A stretch of DNA of 64,000 nt from Sitta carolinensis. Taxonomy: Eukaryota; Chordata; Aves; Passeriformes; Sittidae. The first letter of the stretch is position 1. Every line of letters begins with the position of its first letter. This document shows, one piece after another, positions 41,651-53,560 of this stretch. The stretch covers positions 1,240,001 through 1,304,000 of the forward strand of contig CM063290.1 in assembly GCA_032173965.1 (NCBI GenBank), read 5' to 3'. A program made the position numbers and the translations under genes. The notes beneath the pieces are model-generated. The model saw only the letters and a list, made by a program, of their open reading frames with translations, was not told the origin of the DNA and did no database searches.

Positions 41651-42295
41651 GGATCCTGCTGAGTCTGGAAGTGCCTGATTTATTTATATTCAGCCAAACT
41701 GAAATATTCAGAAGGAGAAACTCTTCAAGCCGGACCCTTTCACTGCCTCCTTTCAGCACACAGGGATGTGTGTGGTGTTTGCCAGGGAATGATGCTCGCC
41801 CTGTGCCTCTTCCAGTGCCCAGCTCCCATTAATTCAGGCAGCACAACTCCAATATGAATTTTTTCTCTGAGACCTTGTGGTTCACAAATTTGGTGATGAC
41901 AAAACAAGGTAATTTGTAACCAGTATATTCATTTATTTATTATGGAACACTTGATTAACCTGCACATTTTGCTGCCTGCTCATCTTTAGGGGTTTGTAGT
42001 ATTCATTTATTCCTGGGTGTGAGCTGGTACCTTCATAATTCAGCTGTTAACTACTGTACCCAGGATCTTTGTTTAAGGGTTAAACACTGATGAAGGTAAA
42101 GCACATTCTCATGCTTCCCTCAAAATTCACTTCCCCATTGGAGGCTCAGCCCTCCTCGTGTGAACAGATCATGCATTTACATGGGGTTCAGCATTTGTTG
42201 CCTATTTCCCACCCTTAATGGATCAGAACTGTTTAGCCAGGCTGTAATAAATACGGAGAAATGGGTATAGAGGTCATCATTCCTGTAGGCATTCA
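41651..42295. promoter_or_regulatory. Candidate regulatory AT-rich block
   Basis: Unique AT-rich sequence with GTAACCAGTATATTCATTTA, CATTAATTCAGG and GGCTGTAATAAATACGG words. No repeats. Weakest of the long AT-rich blocks in motif clustering. Confidence 0.33.
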
Positions 42296-42525
42296 TGAAA
42301 CAGAATCACAAAATCTCCTGAAGGAGATTCGGAAGGGACCCCAAGGATCCTCCAGCCCAGCCCCTGGCCCTGCACAGACCCCCCAGCAATCCCACCCTGG
42401 GCATCCCTGGGCCGTGCCTATTCCCTGGGGGAAGAACCTTCCCCTGCTCTCCAAACAAACCCTCCCCTGGCACAGCTCCAGCCATTCCCTGCCTCCTGTC
42501 CCAGAGATCGCTCCCTGATGTGGGC
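42296..42525 (-). mobile_element. CR1 LINE 3' fragment, minus strand
   Basis: AACAGAATCACAAAATCTCC, then GGAAGGGACCCCAAGGATCC, a CCCCTGGCCCTGCACAGACC segment, CAATCCCACCCTGGGCATCC and GGGGGAAGAACCTTCCCCTG. The 3' end is on the left; block order matches the CR1 subfamily with the ACTCCTGGCCCTGCACAGG region. Confidence 0.92.
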
Positions 42526-42820
42526 TGACCACTGCTGGTGGTGGTGATGGACATTTGACCCCGGTGAGAAGATGTCCCCGTGCAGGAACATCCCTTCCCA
42601 CAGCTCTGAGCTGCCCTTGGCCACCTCGGCAGCCAGCGCTGGCGCTGAGGGGAGTTTTGGGGAGGATCCGGCATTTCGGGGCAGAAAACTCGAGGGGAAA
42701 AAAGGGCATCTCACAGCGCCGGCGGTAAAAATAGCATCGTGGGGAGGGGGGGGGGGCTGTAATAAGAAACACGTTGGGCTGGAAATAACTTAATTCTGTC
42801 ACAAACACCAGCTTAATGTA
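42526..42820. other. Unique DNA with G-rich run
   Basis: Contains GGGGAGG followed by ten or more G near 42741-42756. Otherwise nothing was recognised. Confidence 0.5.
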
Positions 42821-43310
42821 TGCCCTTAAACTCGCAGCCATCTAGGTTTCCCTGCAACATCCGCCCGTATCGGGAGGATCTGCTCCATCCAGACACCGTG
42901 GTGCCTCGCGCCCGCGCTCGCAGCAGCTTTTAATGAGCATTTCTCTATTTATCTCATGTCACTGCTTCCCCAGCAGCCCCGTGCCCGGCCTGGCCAGTAA
43001 AAGCCATTATCTCTATTATGCTGCCGATAGCCCATCGCCGGGATTGCTGCTCCCTAATTGCTGGAGCACCCTCCTCCTCTCCTCCTCCTCCTCCCGCTGA
43101 TAGATTACCCCGGGCTAACGGCCCCAGAGCCCGTTCCCCAGCGCCAGCCGAGCCCCAGCTATTGGGCTCTGCTCTCAGGAATAAATCCTAACCTATCAAT
43201 ATATAATAGGGCTAAATAATCAACAGCTCGAGACGTTGTCTGCTCCGGCAGGGCTCCGCCGCGCCGGGCAGTTTTTATCCGCTATAATTAGCAGCAGGCA
43301 GAGCCTGTGC
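42821..43310. promoter_or_regulatory. Candidate enhancer with CpG patches
   Basis: Unique block alternating CpG words (CGCGCCCGCGCTCGC, CCGCCGCGCCGGGC) with AT-rich cores (TATCAATATATAATAGGG, CGCTATAATTAGCAGC). The mixture resembles developmental enhancers near CpG islands. No exon was recognised. Confidence 0.42.
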
Positions 43311-43589
43311 CTGGCCAGGCTGTGCAGGAACGAGGACAGGTTTTATGCACGTTCAAACATGATTTAATCGGCTGCTCTGCCTGTCTCGATAATGTGCAGG
43401 GGTGTAAAAAAGTCCAGCTGGCCTGGGAACGTGTGGGAAACATAAATCCTGCGGCGGGCGGCTCTGGAGGGAGCTCTGCCCTCGCCGCTGCGGAGGTGCC
43501 TTGATGCTGATAGCGGGGGAGAGGGCTGGGAGAGGGCTGGGAGAGGGCTGGGATGGGCTTGGAGCGAGCTGGGCTCAGGGGAAGGTGGG
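43311..43589. other. Unique DNA with 14 bp triplication
   Basis: GAGAGGGCTGGGA repeats three times around 43519-43557. The rest is unique and mixed, including a CpG patch near 43452-43495. Confidence 0.5.
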
Positions 43590-43655
43590 ACTGGCTGGGC
43601 TTTAAGGTGCCTTCCCACGCAAGCCACTCAGTGACTCTGTGATTCCAGGATTCCC
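43590..43655 (+). mobile_element. CR1 LINE 3' end
   Basis: TTTAAGGTGCCTTCCCACGC, then AAGCCACTCAGTGACTCTGTGA and TTCCAGGATTCC. A plus-strand CR1 terminus with diverged octamers. Confidence 0.75.
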
Positions 43656-44110
43656 TGGTTCCGTGCTCAGCCTGGGGGCTTTGATTGGAGAGGCTTTGGA
43701 TCCACTTTAGGAGGGGCTTGGCGGGTAAGAGCGGAGGATGCTGTTGGAAAACGTTCCCAGCCAAATCCGCTCGGGTAAAATAGCAGCGCACCAGGCGCAG
43801 GAGGGGAGGAAGGCAAGGTGCCCCCAAACAAGGCAGTAAAACTATAAAGTTAATGAGGAACCCGTGTCCTTTTTTACAGTATCACCCTTTACAACCCCCT
43901 CCTCGGGAGCCGGGCTTTCAGGGGAGCACAGCGAACGCTGTAAAATGGATGTTTAATGTAGCTGGGGGCCAAGAACAACATTGTATAATTGTAGTAAGCA
44001 GCTTGCTAAGTAAAGTGATAGCTTTTAAAGGATGAAATACAGCGCGGGTTTGCAGGGCTGCACAGGCTCCAGCCTCTGATTGCCTCAATAACAATTTCCT
44101 CCTTCCACTC
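43656..44110. promoter_or_regulatory. Unique DNA with candidate regulatory right half
   Basis: The right half (about 43840-44110) is AT-rich with TAAAACTATAAAGTTAATG, ATTGTATAATTGTAG and TTGCCTCAATAACAATTTCC (SOX-like) words. The left half is mixed. No gene was seen. Confidence 0.35.
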
Positions 44111-45657
44111 ACAAATGTGTCTCTGAGAAGATTTGGGAGGAATGGCTGTGGCTTTGGGGATCAGCTGCTGGCTAGGTCTGCTCTGGGAATAAATGACCTA
44201 GGAATGTCACCCCACTCGCCCCAAATGTGTTTGATTTTCATCCTTCTGTGCAAACAGGATCTGCCCTGCTGTGCCCTGCAGGGCACTGGGGCATGAGGGA
44301 TGCTCCCTGGGATAACTGCACCCACACTTCAGTTTGGTTTGGGGGTCCCCAGGGGCCCCTGGCGCCTCCCAGTCCCACCAAGACCACAATTCCAGTGCTC
44401 CCCAGCCTGTGTGATGTGGTTTGGGCTGGGCTTCCGAGGAAAAGGGGCACAGGGAGAGGGATTTGGATGTGGCTCGTTGGTGGAGTTAAAGTCTTGTCTC
44501 CCAGCACTCCAGGCCAACAGTTGCTGTTGAGCCCTTGTAAATTCAAATTAAAGGGCACCTGTGGCTTGGCTGTGGCTGCAACACAGACATTAGTCTGTTG
44601 TGTGTAATCTACATCCTCGGGAGGTGGGAAGGTGAGGGCACTGCTCAGGATTTGTGGTGTCTGTGGTGCATCTTCCCCCCCTGCCCCAGTTGTCCTGTCA
44701 CCACTGAGAGCCATGATGGCCAAGCTGGGCCATGCCCCAGGGTCTGCAACTTCTGCTGGAAAATCTGCTCCCTTTTCCTGTGATATTTCCTGTTCAAAGG
44801 TGATGAGGGTGTCCCTGGTAAGCTCTGGCTCAGTGGAGAGAGGGGCTGAGCCTTTCTGGTGGCAACTGCTGCAGAGAGCTGTGACCAAAGCACAGTCAGG
44901 CGTCACAGTCACAATACTCTCAATTTGGGCAGAAAAAGCTGGATTCAAGCACAAAACACCCTTCTTGACTCCAAATTCTGGGGCCTGTTCAAGCTGAGAA
45001 TAAACCCACGCACCTCTGCTTTCTGTGTGTGCACATAATGGGAAATTTCATCAGCTGCAATATTCCCCAAGACAGGACTGGTGAGATATATCACATGTAA
45101 ATGGACACATCATCTGAGCAAGGCCCCATTCATCAATAGCACTTGGAAATGCAGTGGAAGATCTGATGGGATTATGTAGATCTCAACTATCCATGGGTGA
45201 ATGAAATTGGGTAACCTTAGCAACCCCAGGTACGCTTGTGCAGCTATGAATCAAACGTCAGCCCGATGAGCTCTGCACAAAATAAAGAAATAATTCTTTG
45301 AAATATTCATAACAGGCTGCAGAGTATTATTTTATAAGGCTCTGCCTATTATGCATTTTGGAAGCCAGGTTTTAAAAGAACCAACATTAGCATTTACATC
45401 CCCATGCTGGCATAAATGCTTATAAATAAACCCAAGATGAAACACAAGCAGCAACTGCAACAAACCAGGGCTCCCTTTCCTGCTGGTGGAAAGGGCATCT
45501 CCCACCAAGCAGATATTCCAGCTGGAGGAGCAGCACAGAGGATGGGTTAGCCACAAAGGTTTGGAACAGCACCTCCCATGATCAGGTCAGATAAAACCAA
45601 AAGTTGTACACCGTCCTTTCACTTGTGTTAAATTCATCAGGCTGCCTTAATGCCAGG
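44111..45657. other. Unique DNA, nothing firm
   Basis: About 1.5 kb. The GC-moderate part to about 45000 has opposed frames of up to 238 codons without domains; the AT-richer part 45000-45340 (GAAATAATTCTTTGAAATAT) may be regulatory. No transposon end was recognised. Confidence 0.35.

Positions 45658-45700
<43 letters not shown>
45658..45700. repeat. Run of 43 A
   Basis: Uninterrupted A homopolymer between CCAGG and GGTGTG. The sequence upstream does not look like a processed transcript I know, so a retrocopy tail is not established. Confidence 0.98.
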
Positions 45701-45702
<2 letters not shown>

Positions 45703-46119
45703 TGTGAAAAGCTGAAAGTCTCACTTAAAAGCTAATCAAGGCAAAAGAATGTGTGGTGTGGGGAACTTTTTACTCAGTTGTGCATATGTTTTTGGGATGA
45801 CCAAAAGATAGTTTAAATATATGCTGCATCTTAGTTGAAAAATACATAATTACATCTGGATTTGCAGAGAATTCCATACCCTCTGCCCTTGGCTCATGTT
45901 CAGCTCCAGAGAACATTCAGGCACACTCCAGCTCTGGGCTCCTCCACAAAGAAGCACCGAGGTTTTCAAAGTTCCCCCATTTTTCCCACATGGAAAGCCA
46001 TCCTTTATCCCTAGAATTGCTTGTACACTGTAGTTCTCAGCCTTTTAAATTTATTTTTAATTAATTAATGGCCACAGCTGTGACCTGCAGCAGTTGAGTT
46101 CACCCACTCCAGGCAAGTA
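45701..46119. other. Unique AT-moderate DNA
   Basis: Nothing recognised. Confidence 0.35.
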
Positions 46120-46200
46120 GCCTTTGAGCAAGCTGGTCCAGTGGAAGGCTGGATGATCCTGAGGGTCCCTTCCAACCCAAACTCCTCTGGGTTTCCATCA
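46120..46200 (+). mobile_element. CR1 LINE 3' end
   Basis: AAGGCTGGATGATCCTGAGG, then GTCCCTTCCAACCCAAACTC. A plus-strand CR1 terminus lacking clear octamers. A GAGTTCACCCACTCCAGGC segment to the left may belong to it. Confidence 0.75.
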
Positions 46201-46297
46201 CAAGGAAAATTCAGGGCTTGGTCAGGATGCTCAGACACCTCCAAGCTGCTTCCTCCGCCTTGGTGCTCCCTGCAGATGTTCTAACATTTAGCTGTGG

Positions 46298-46375
46298 CAG
46301 AATTACAGAATCCTACATTGGGCTGGTTTGGAAGGGACCTTAAAAATCAACCAGTTCCAATCCTAAAGCTGGAAC
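46298..46375 (-). mobile_element. CR1 LINE 3' end, minus strand
   Basis: CAGAATTACAGAATCCTACA, then TTGGGCTGGTTTGGAAGGGA and CCTTAAAAATCAACCAGTTC. The 3' end is on the left. It faces the plus-strand CR1 end 100 bp away, giving a tail-to-tail pair. Confidence 0.8.
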
Positions 46376-46619
46376 GAGGTAGCTGAAGTTTTCCTTACAG
46401 CCTGAACACCAGAGGTTACGTCGGTAATTGAGAATCTCAGTTTTCCTTCAAAATAATTCCTCGTACTCGTGGTCAACGAAAAACCCCAAACATATTTGAC
46501 TCTTGGGCTCCAGCTGCCTCCTGCTTTCCAGGTCCTGAACGCTGTAGAAATCGGATTACAGCTCCCCAGTCCTCTCAGCACCACGTGCCCTGTGGAGGGC
46601 TCCAATTTCAGAGCTGGGA
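46376..46619. other. Unique DNA
   Basis: Nothing recognised. Confidence 0.35.
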
Positions 46620-47300
46620 ACCACCCATTTATTTATTTTACGGCGCTTTAACCCACCCTCGCACTTAACAGGCTGGCAAGCTCTGCGCTCTGTTTCTTTA
46701 TTTCCCAAACAGCTCTTAAAGAATTAGCGTTTCCATAAATGCTTCTCGCTCCCATTAAACATTTTGGGTGGTGCTGAAGAGCTCGGCAGTGAAAGCACCC
46801 TGAGAATTGCAGCGGCAGCTCGGGAGCTGCAGCAGTGTTTGTTCCAAATCACCTCCTCCGACGGCTCTCCCGAACGAGCCGGATTAATTGCTCAGGACCT
46901 AGAGCACATGCTTCAGTGAAAATAAATTACTTTATTTCTATTACACCACCAGTGGCTGTGTAACTTAATTTCATTAGCTCAAACCTGTTGAGAGTGTTCA
47001 GATTTCCATGGCAGGACGCACTCGAAATGAAAAGACGCCTTCGATTCCCAATTAACAGAATCGCTCCCTTTCAACTGAAATGAATGTTATTGAAACCAAT
47101 TAGCATAGACTGGAAAATCTCTCATTAATGAGGGGAGTGTGGGTGAGTAAACAGCAATGAAAAGATGAAATTAGAGAAGAGGCTCTTCTTGTTGGCCTGA
47201 ATAATTACATGCTTAGTTGCCTAATTGTCTGGTGAAAAGCCTCGCCGTGCTGGTAACAGATTGCCGTGTTCATTAGGCTGCAAAAGGCCACCTGCTGCTG
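46620..47300. promoter_or_regulatory. Candidate conserved non-coding element
   Basis: AT-rich unique block with AACCAATTAGCATAGAC, CTCATTAATGAGGGGAG, AATAAATTACTTTATTTC and scattered CpGs (CGACGGCTCTCCCGAACG). No repeats or coding frame. Confidence 0.42.
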
Positions 47301-47974
47301 AGGCTCATTTTCCTGCAGTCTATATCCACGTGTTGCTCCCCAGGGACTGCTATTTGGACACAACACTGGCTGTGAAAAGCAAATGAGCTTGCCAATATGC
47401 TGCATTATTGTGTCCTTTATGCCAAGATACAGAAGCTTAATATGTCAAATATAATGAATAAAACCAAGAGCGATAACGAAGTTTATGAGGAGAGTGACCT
47501 TCCAACACAGCCTGGTGCAGGAGGGCAGGGCCCTCCATGCAGATGTTCCTGCCTGGCCTGGACTGCTCCGAATTACGGAGCACAAAGGAGAAATTACAAC
47601 CGCCACCCCTTAGACAATGGCAGGAGGAAGGCCCACAATGGCAACTGGTAAAATTGGAAACAAATGTGAAATTGCGAGCGCTCGGAAGGGCTCACGGAGC
47701 CCGGCATTGTTCCGATTTGCTCCGCTGTGGCAATAAACATCAAAGGCAGGAGGCCTCTGCTCCAGCCCTGCCTCAGATCGTTCCCTGTCTTATAATTGCT
47801 GGGTTTATGGGGCTTTTAAGCCAGGCTTTATGGCAGGGTGCTGCTGGCAGGGAGGAGCCAGCCTGGGCACGGAGTCGAGGGGTTCTCGCTCCTCCGTGAG
47901 CCCCGGCACGTGCGGGGAGTCCGACCTGCCAAGGGTGGGATGGAGGCATGGAGCCTGCTGGAATGTGGGGGTTG
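47301..47974. other. Unique DNA, AT-rich left part
   Basis: AT-rich to about 47490 (AATATAATGAATAAAACC), then mixed. No gene was recognised. Confidence 0.35.
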
Positions 47975-48400
47975 CAGGAGCGTCCTGAGAAGGGGATGGA
48001 GCTGGGGAAGGGTCTGGAGATGGGAAAGGGGCTCAGCCTGGGGAAAAGGAGGCTCAGGAGGGACCCTGTGGCTCTGCACATCTCCCTGACAGGAGAGCAC
48101 GGCCAGGTGAGGATTGGTTCTTTTCCCAAAGATTGAGTGAAAACAGCCTCCAGTTACACCAGAGGAGATTTAGGTTAGATACCGGGAGAATTTCTTTTGG
48201 GAGAAAGTTCTCCAACCCTGGCACAGCTGCCTGGAGCAGTGGTGGAATCTCCATCCCTGGAGGGATTTAAAAATTGCGTGGATGTGGCAGTGGGGGACAT
48301 GGCCGTTGGTGGCCCTGGCAGTGCTGGGGGATGGTCAGACTCCCTGATCTTAGAAGGTGTTTCCAAATGAACAACTCCATGATTCCCTGATTCCTTGTCA
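47975..48400 (+). mobile_element. CR1 LINE 3' fragment, longest copy in window
   Basis: Runs in CR1 order: CTCAGCCTGGGGAAAAGGAG, GCTCAGGAGGGACC, a TTGGTTCTTTTCCCAAAGA segment, AGTTACACCAGAGGAGATTT, AGGTTAGATACCGGGAGAAT, CTGCCTGGAGCAGTGGTGGA, CCATCCCTGGAGGGATTTAA, GTGGCAGTGGGGGACATGG and terminal CCATGATTCCCTGATTCC. It is about 425 bp, all 3' region, with no reverse-transcriptase coding sequence left. Confidence 0.93.
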
Positions 48401-49679
48401 CACACCAGAGCAGCAGGAGTTGCCAGGGTACAGCAGGTTGCTTTGTAGTCACCAGCAAAGAAAAGAGGGCTGTGTGGATCTGAGTGTGGATCTGATGTAC
48501 ACATTGCAGGGTATGATCCTACTGCAGCTACTATTAATAAACAGCTGGGGTAACTGATACTGATTGCTTTGGGAGGGGACTGGCTGTTCCCTGCTGTCCC
48601 CCACGTGGGGACAGGATCCGTGTCCCTGGCAGCATTCCCAGGAGCACACTGAGTGTGGCCACTTTGCAGTGCTAAACTTCCTCCTCCTCTGAGTTAAAAC
48701 ACTGCATGGCAGCAGTTTGAGCCCCTCACATGGTGGCACATCCATTGTCCCCATCTCCCACCCGTGCCCAGGGCTGGATCCACACGGGTTAAACTCCACA
48801 GATCCATTCACTCCCAGCCCAAGGCTGAGGTGACCATGGGGGAACAAAGCTGTGCCAGGTTTTTGATTGCTTTGTGCGGAGAGGGCAGCGTGGGATGAGC
48901 CCCTCATTAATGGGAAGAGTGAGGAGATGTGATGTTAATGGTTGGAAAGCAAGGATACCATGCCTGACAAGGAGCAGGAACACACCAGAGGCACAGGGGG
49001 TGTTCAGGGAGCCCTGGGAACATGGTTCCAGTGGTGGAGCCTGCACAGGGCATTTTTAGGGCTTGCTGTGACAAACTCTCCCTCCCTGACTATCATCAAA
49101 GCCTTTATTTAACTCCATAAACTGCAGCACATGGATTTCACCTCAGTTGCCTGTTGTCCCTAAAAATCAGCCTTCTGATTTGTTTTGGTATAATGGAGTC
49201 AGTTCTCATGGATTGTAAGATAAACAAGGATCTGTTTGCATTCCTTTGTAAAAGATCTCACCTGATGGACTTCTCAAGTGACCAGTGGAGAGGGAGAGGT
49301 GGGAACTGCTCTGTCCAATCTCTGATCACTGTCCAGAAACTTATAGATACGAGGTCAACAATAAACTAAAAACTTCTTTTCTTCTTCTCTGCCTGAACCC
49401 CCGAGCGCGCTGCGGCTCCCAGGAAAATGGCAGCTTTGTGCCTGCTCTCCCTCGGCTGCGGGGCCAAAGTCTCCAGGGAATTCCAGGGATGTCAGAGCAA
49501 AGAGTCCCCTGTGCCTATGGACAGGGTGCCCCAAAGCCACCCCGTCCCACAGGGCTGGCAGCAGAGCCAGGAGGCCTCATGCCATCTCCCGTTACCACCA
49601 CAAAACCCCCATTTTTGGCTGTGCCTGGGGCCGTGTCCCCCCTGAGCCCAGCTCTGTGTCACACCCCAAACCAAAATTA
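48401..49679. other. Unique DNA, nothing recognised
   Basis: About 1.3 kb of mixed composition. Frames up to 152 codons lack domains. No repeats were identified. Confidence 0.4.
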
Positions 49680-50060
49680 CAGCCCCATGTGACTCTGAAT
49701 GATTTTTTTACCTCTCTCTCCGGTTTTATTCCGTGAAAAACCCGGTGTGATTACATTATTTAGGCCGCTTGCCAACGGGTTAAATATAATTGACTAAATT
49801 AATTACTAAGATCAGTTTTACAGCAGATTAGGATAATTTATTGGGCAGTTTGTTGTTTTCGTAACAGTCTCACCTGATTGATGGAGAGGCTTGGCTATAA
49901 ATGATTTTTTATGACCGAGAACAGCAAACACAAACTTAATGGGGTGTTCCACTCTGGACTGAGGAAAGCCTGTGCAACTCGGATCGTGTGCAGGTATAAT
50001 TCTTTGGAATGCCTGCGAAAAATTTCGAGTGATTAAAGGGGGAAAAACTCAGAGAGAGTT
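49680..50060. promoter_or_regulatory. Candidate conserved non-coding element
   Basis: AT-rich unique block with TTACATTATTTAGGCCGC, TTAAATATAATTGACTAAAT, TTAATTACTAAGATCAG and GGATAATTTATTGGGC words. No repeats. Confidence 0.42.
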
Positions 50061-50399
50061 TTAAGTGAAGCAGCTGGTTTGGGGGGCCAGCCCCAGCTCG
50101 CCCCTGCTGAGCTTTGGGGTGATGGGGATGAAGATGAGAGCTCAGCCTCGGGGTTTTCACCCTGCCATCCTTCTGTGCTGCCCAGGTGGGGATAAACCGG
50201 CACCTTTGGAGGCTCTCTTTACATATCCAACACATTTTTGGGCCCCAAGTTATTACTAGTGACAAATCAACAGCAAAAAAATTGAGAAATGGTGACCCGG
50301 ACTTAATTAAGAAGTTCAAAAAATGAGCACAGCCTCTCTGGGTGTGCAGCAGCAGGTTCAGAGGTCCCCTCTCTCAGAAAGGCACCACCTGCAGGGGCT
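50061..50399. other. Unique DNA
   Basis: Mixed sequence, nothing recognised. Confidence 0.35.
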
Positions 50400-51230
50400 G
50401 CAGCTCAGGATGTTAATTTGATTGCACCGACTCCTTTTCATGCAAAGAGTGAATTGTTTTCAGACTGCTGATGATTAATGTGGCTATTGATTAGTTGATC
50501 AATAAGGCCATGGTGTCTAATTATTGATAATCCTTCCCCAAATGAAAGATCGAGTGTAAGGAGTGCTACTTACAGAGCTCAAAATATAAAGTGATTCAGT
50601 GTGAAGCCTGGTAATTGAAAGTCAAACTAATCCCATAAATTAAATCACAGCAATCCATAACATTTACCTGATATAATCCTTTGGAAAGCTTTATTTAACT
50701 CTCAGTGCTCATTGAGGAAGCTTTGGAGGCTCCCAGAAAAGTGTCTGAAAGTCTGGGTTTGAGGTGCCTTTTATTATATGCAAATTATCATTTAATATAA
50801 ATGCGTGTAATAATGACGCTGGTTTGAAATATCTGATCTCACAGCTGTAACTGAATATATTTTGCTACAACAATTTATTTTGGAAATTTCAGGATACTGG
50901 TGCCAGTCACACCAAATTGTTTTCCAAACTTTCCCTCTAAGCCCTTTCTCTAGCAACCATTTATATCATAATTAAATGTGGGAAAACAAGCTCATTGCTT
51001 TTCCCTGACATCCCCTGTAAGACTTTGTAGGTACTTGGAAGAAATTGAAAAAAAAAAAAACTTGGAAGATGTGATCCTATAAGTAAATTCATGGACCAAT
51101 TAAAATCACAACAGTAATTCATCCCCACAGCATCCTCTGGAGCTGCAAGATCCAATAATCTAATTAAAACAATTTAAAATTACTCTAATCAGATCATCCT
51201 AAAAATACCCCACTCCTCAGTGGCTGGGAA
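50400..51230. promoter_or_regulatory. Long candidate enhancer block with TGATTA cluster
   Basis: About 830 bp of AT-rich unique DNA. TGATTAAT (50472-50479), TGATTA (50488), the palindrome TTGATCAA (50495-50502) and TGATAA (50525-50530) fall within 60 bp, which suits PBX/HOX/MEIS-type binding. A run of 12 A sits near 51049-51060. No coding frame. Confidence 0.45.
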
Positions 51231-52239
51231 TGGCCAGGATTAGGACATCCAAAGCACTGGGCAGAGTGGGTTCTCCATGATTTCAGCCCAGCCATGGTTG
51301 AAATCCATGAAATTTTCCACGGCTCCCTGAGCACAGGATCTGCTCGGAGCTGGGCTGGGCCAGCCCCTCAGAAGTTTTCATTTTCATTCAGCAGCTGAAA
51401 TGCTCCTGCCACGCTGCCCCTCCTGAGCAAACCTCAGTTTGCTGTTTGTTCCTAAGGTGATGTTATGGCTTTGGCCAAAATTACATTTCAGGCGCTGAAA
51501 CAACAGGAGGAGCGGGGGATTTATGAATCCTCACTAGAGGCTCCCCACGCCCCAAACCAACTCATGCAACTGCTGGAACCCCTGAGCGGTGTCTCCGTGG
51601 GCTGTGGAGGAATCCGTGTGTCAGACAAATCACACTGGACACCAACAAAGCCTTCCCCTAATGCTGGCTGTCACCTCTCCACGAGCAGCACCCGCGGCAC
51701 TTCCCTGCATTATTTTTTTTTTTTTTCTCCTGTCTAATCTTTAAACTTGCCACCACCACTTGCAGGAACTGCTGCTGCTCGGGAGCAATCCCCAGGATTT
51801 CCCAGCTCCCCTGATTTCTGGCCACTCAGCCTGGACAGAGACCATGGGGTCTCACCTGAATATTTTTTTTTCTGGAAGTTTAATTCTGTCCCAGATTTTC
51901 AGGGCTGAACTGAAGCTCGTTCCTCTTGTCCAGGAGAGTGGGTTTCTGGATGTTTAATTCCTGGTGGAAGAGCTGAGCAGATCTCCAGCAACTTTTTCCA
52001 GTTTCTAAGCAGCAGGAAGGGATTGAAGCCCATATTTTATCCTCCCTTTTTATGCTGTTTGTAGGGAGCAATTAATAACTCCTGCATTAATAACCAGTAC
52101 AATGAAAAGTGTCCCATCATCGTGGGGAGCCCAGCAGAGGGGTGGTCTCTGCCACCAGGACATGGAGCTCTGACCCCCTCAGAGGGCTCTCCCCTCTGCC
52201 CTGACATTGCAGTGCTGGGCACAGGGGAAAGCTGGGATT
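51231..52239. other. Unique DNA with short T runs
   Basis: Contains a run of about 15 T near 51713-51727. No exon or transposon end was recognised. Confidence 0.35.
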
Positions 52240-53319
52240 TAAATATAAAATACATCATATATATTTTCTATAAAATAAAAATCAAGATGCCCTTTTCCCC
52301 AGGACCAATTTCCCAGGGTTGTCCTGGGATGGCTGTGCTGCCCAGCCCTGCACATCCAAGTGCTGGACACCCCGGCCGTAAAGCCACTGAGAAAAATGCA
52401 ATAAACCCAGAAAGTTCCTCAGCTTTTACCAAGGAATTTGTGAGGATCTTCTAAAACTCCAACGCCTGAGGCACATCCTTGCTGGCACTGGGCAGTGGGG
52501 AGAGCCAAGGGCACCTGCTGGAAGGCCATGGATGCCCATCTGAGCATGGGAAATGTTTCAAAGTGGGGAATGAGGAATTTGGATATATTAAAATCTTCAT
52601 CTCTGCCCAGCCCAGTTATGGGAATTGCAGTGGTTCTTTTGCCCTCTCCGATTTTTTCTCCCAGTGGAAAGCAAGGGTAAGAAGACAAAATAAACAAAAT
52701 TATCTTCCTCTAAAGAAAGGGGTTTCTCTTTTGAAATCTAAGCATTGGAAGAACATTTTGAAAAAGACATTCATTAGGAATTTGTGTTAAATACAATGTA
52801 ATGCTCCCCAAATGACAGCAGTGATTTGGTTCTAAAAATTGCCCCATATTTAATAACAGCATAAATCACCTGTAAAAGATTCTTCACACCAAGCGAAACT
52901 GCTTTACATACATAAACCCCATAATTTGTTTTTATTGAAAAGATCCCGACAGTCGAAGGTTATTTATGTTTTTAATTTGTCTGCACTACTAAATAACTCC
53001 CTCCTCAGAGTGCAGCCCTGTGGGAAGCCTTGGCTGGGCAGGGGGAGGCAGGGCTGGCTGTGGACTCTGGTTCTGTTTGGGGTGAACATGTACTGAACAC
53101 CTCTGAGCTGGGACACCCCAGAGCCAGGGGTGCGTGGAAATGTGCACACCATGAAGTCTTTGCAGCACCAAAGTCCCACCTTATTCTAAGCTCTTTTACA
53201 CCATCATTAGTCCTGGAGCAAAGCAAAAAAATCGTGTCCCTGAGAGGCAAAATAAAAGAAATGGGTGCCATTTAAATTTCAGCTGGGGAGTTGTCCTGAA
53301 ACAACATTACCTGTCCTTG
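52240..53319. other. Unique AT-rich DNA
   Basis: AT-rich patches at 52240-52290 and 52720-52990 (TTTAATAACAGCATAAATC, GTTATTTATGTTTTTAATTTG). The second is a possible regulatory element. No gene was recognised. Confidence 0.33.
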
Positions 53320-53560
53320 GGGTGAGGAGGCAGCAGCTGGCAGCAGGAGAGGGCACAAGGCTTAAGCTGCACCAAGGGAAATACAGGCTGGATATTAGGA
53401 AAAGGGTTTTTATGGAAAGAGTGATAAAGTGCTGGGATGTTCTGCCCGGGGAGTGCCCATCCTGGGTGTGTTTAAGCAGCCTGGCTGTGGCACTGGGAGC
53501 CAGGGCTGGGAGAGGGGTTCCATGATCCTGGAGGGCTCTGCCAACCCTGGGATTCGGCGT
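53320..53560 (+). mobile_element. CR1 LINE 3' fragment
   Basis: AAGGCTTAAGCTGCACCAAG, then ATACAGGCTGGATATTAGGA, AAGAGTGATAAAGTGCTGGG, CTGCCCGGGGAGTG, GTGTTTAAGCAGCCTGGCTG and CCATGATCCTGGAGGGCTCT. This is the CR1 subfamily with the AGAGTGATAAAGC approach; plus strand. Confidence 0.92.
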
